This document shows, piece after piece, positions 14,082 through 14,246 of a stretch of 14,246 nucleotides of DNA (its first letter is position 1; the number at the start of each line of letters is the position of its first letter). The translations under genes and the position numbers were made by a program. This DNA is from an uncultured Bacillota bacterium. Lineage in GTDB: Bacteria; Bacillota_I; Bacilli_A; RFN20; CAG-826. The stretch covers positions 1 through 14,246 of the forward strand of contig CAMORJ010000034.1 of assembly GCA_946623775.1 (NCBI GenBank), in the 5' to 3' direction. The notes beneath the pieces were generated by a model. It was not told the origin of the DNA and made no database searches. It worked only from the letters and a program-made list of their open reading frames with translations.

Positions 14082-14246
14082 ATGAAAATCATCGTTGATA
14101 CATTAGGCGGAGACCACGCCCCTCTAGCGGTATTCCAAGGCGCGCTCGACGCCATGGAAAAAGACAAAGAGCTGCAATTGATACTCGTCGGGAAGAAAGA
14201 CGAAATCAATTCTTATTTCAATGAGCATAAAGGCGATTTGTCCCGC
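14082..14246 (+). CDS. plsX: Phosphate acyltransferase PlsX, N-terminal part (runs off the window)
   Basis: The visible 55 codons begin MKIIVDTLGGDHAPLAV, the hallmark N-terminus of PlsX (usual form MKIAVDAMGGDNAP), followed by a helix (FQGALDAMEKD) and a strand with LILVGKKDEI. PlsX converts acyl-ACP and phosphate to acyl-phosphate, which PlsY uses to make lysophosphatidic acid in membrane phospholipid synthesis; it is a peripheral membrane enzyme of about 330 residues. Here Thr and Leu replace the common Ala and Met in the first motif, a mild change. The start is set by the Shine-Dalgarno sequence and promoter upstream. It diverges from the Sel1/ABC operon and faces out of the window, where fatty-acid genes such as acpP commonly follow in Firmicutes, though this cannot be seen. 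Confidence 0.88.
   Translation, partial: MKIIVDTLGGDHAPLAVFQGALDAMEKDKELQLILVGKKDEINSYFNEHKGDLSR

Overview
The window is a densely packed bacterial chromosome segment that uses the standard code: TGA ends several genes and Trp is TGG. Heterodimeric ABC half-exporters of the LmrCD/BmrCD/TM287-288 type, a MutX-like Nudix domain, cytosolic GH36 alpha-galactosidase and plsX point to the Bacillota (Firmicutes), probably the Bacilli/Erysipelotrichia side. Near-absent -35 boxes and apparently leaderless genes recall Mollicutes-related lineages. This placement is inference and no species is named.

Layout. Bases 1-344 (+) hold the end of a multi-pass membrane protein. Its stop overlaps, tail to tail, the stop of a cytosolic alpha-galactosidase (341-2659, -). 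A tight four-gene operon on the minus strand follows (8509 down to 2766): a 1267-residue SF1 (UvrD-like) helicase, a 138-residue coiled-coil protein, a Vsr-like endonuclease fused to a MutX-like Nudix domain, and a 194-residue helical protein of unknown function. Diverging from the helicase is a GNAT acetyltransferase (8602-9153, +), whose stop directly abuts the end of a second minus-strand operon (13960 down to 9154): a zinc-ribbon/Sel1-repeat protein and the two halves of a heterodimeric ABC exporter, linked by ATGA overlaps. Diverging from that operon is the start of plsX (14082 to the window end, +), for phospholipid synthesis. No stretch over about 120 bases lacks a gene, and no convincing intrinsic terminator, tRNA, rRNA, IS element or CRISPR was seen.

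Function. The helicase operon is the most interesting part. It joins a helicase, a mismatch-nickase fold and an oxidised-nucleotide hydrolase, so a role in DNA repair, mutation avoidance or defence is likely but unproven. The helicase N-terminus carries a domain duplicated at an exact offset of 320 residues, followed by a probable RelE-like fold and then the motor. Three consecutive products of this operon end in Lys/Arg-rich tails. The exporter operon encodes one catalytically degenerate and one intact ATPase half, so both are probably needed in one transporter; the zinc-ribbon/Sel1 partner is unexplained.

Regulation. Three genes (alpha-galactosidase, GNAT, Sel1 protein) show a -10-like hexamer exactly 6 bases before the ATG and no Shine-Dalgarno sequence, suggesting leaderless transcripts. 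The helicase, the operon-internal genes and plsX have recognisable Shine-Dalgarno sequences.
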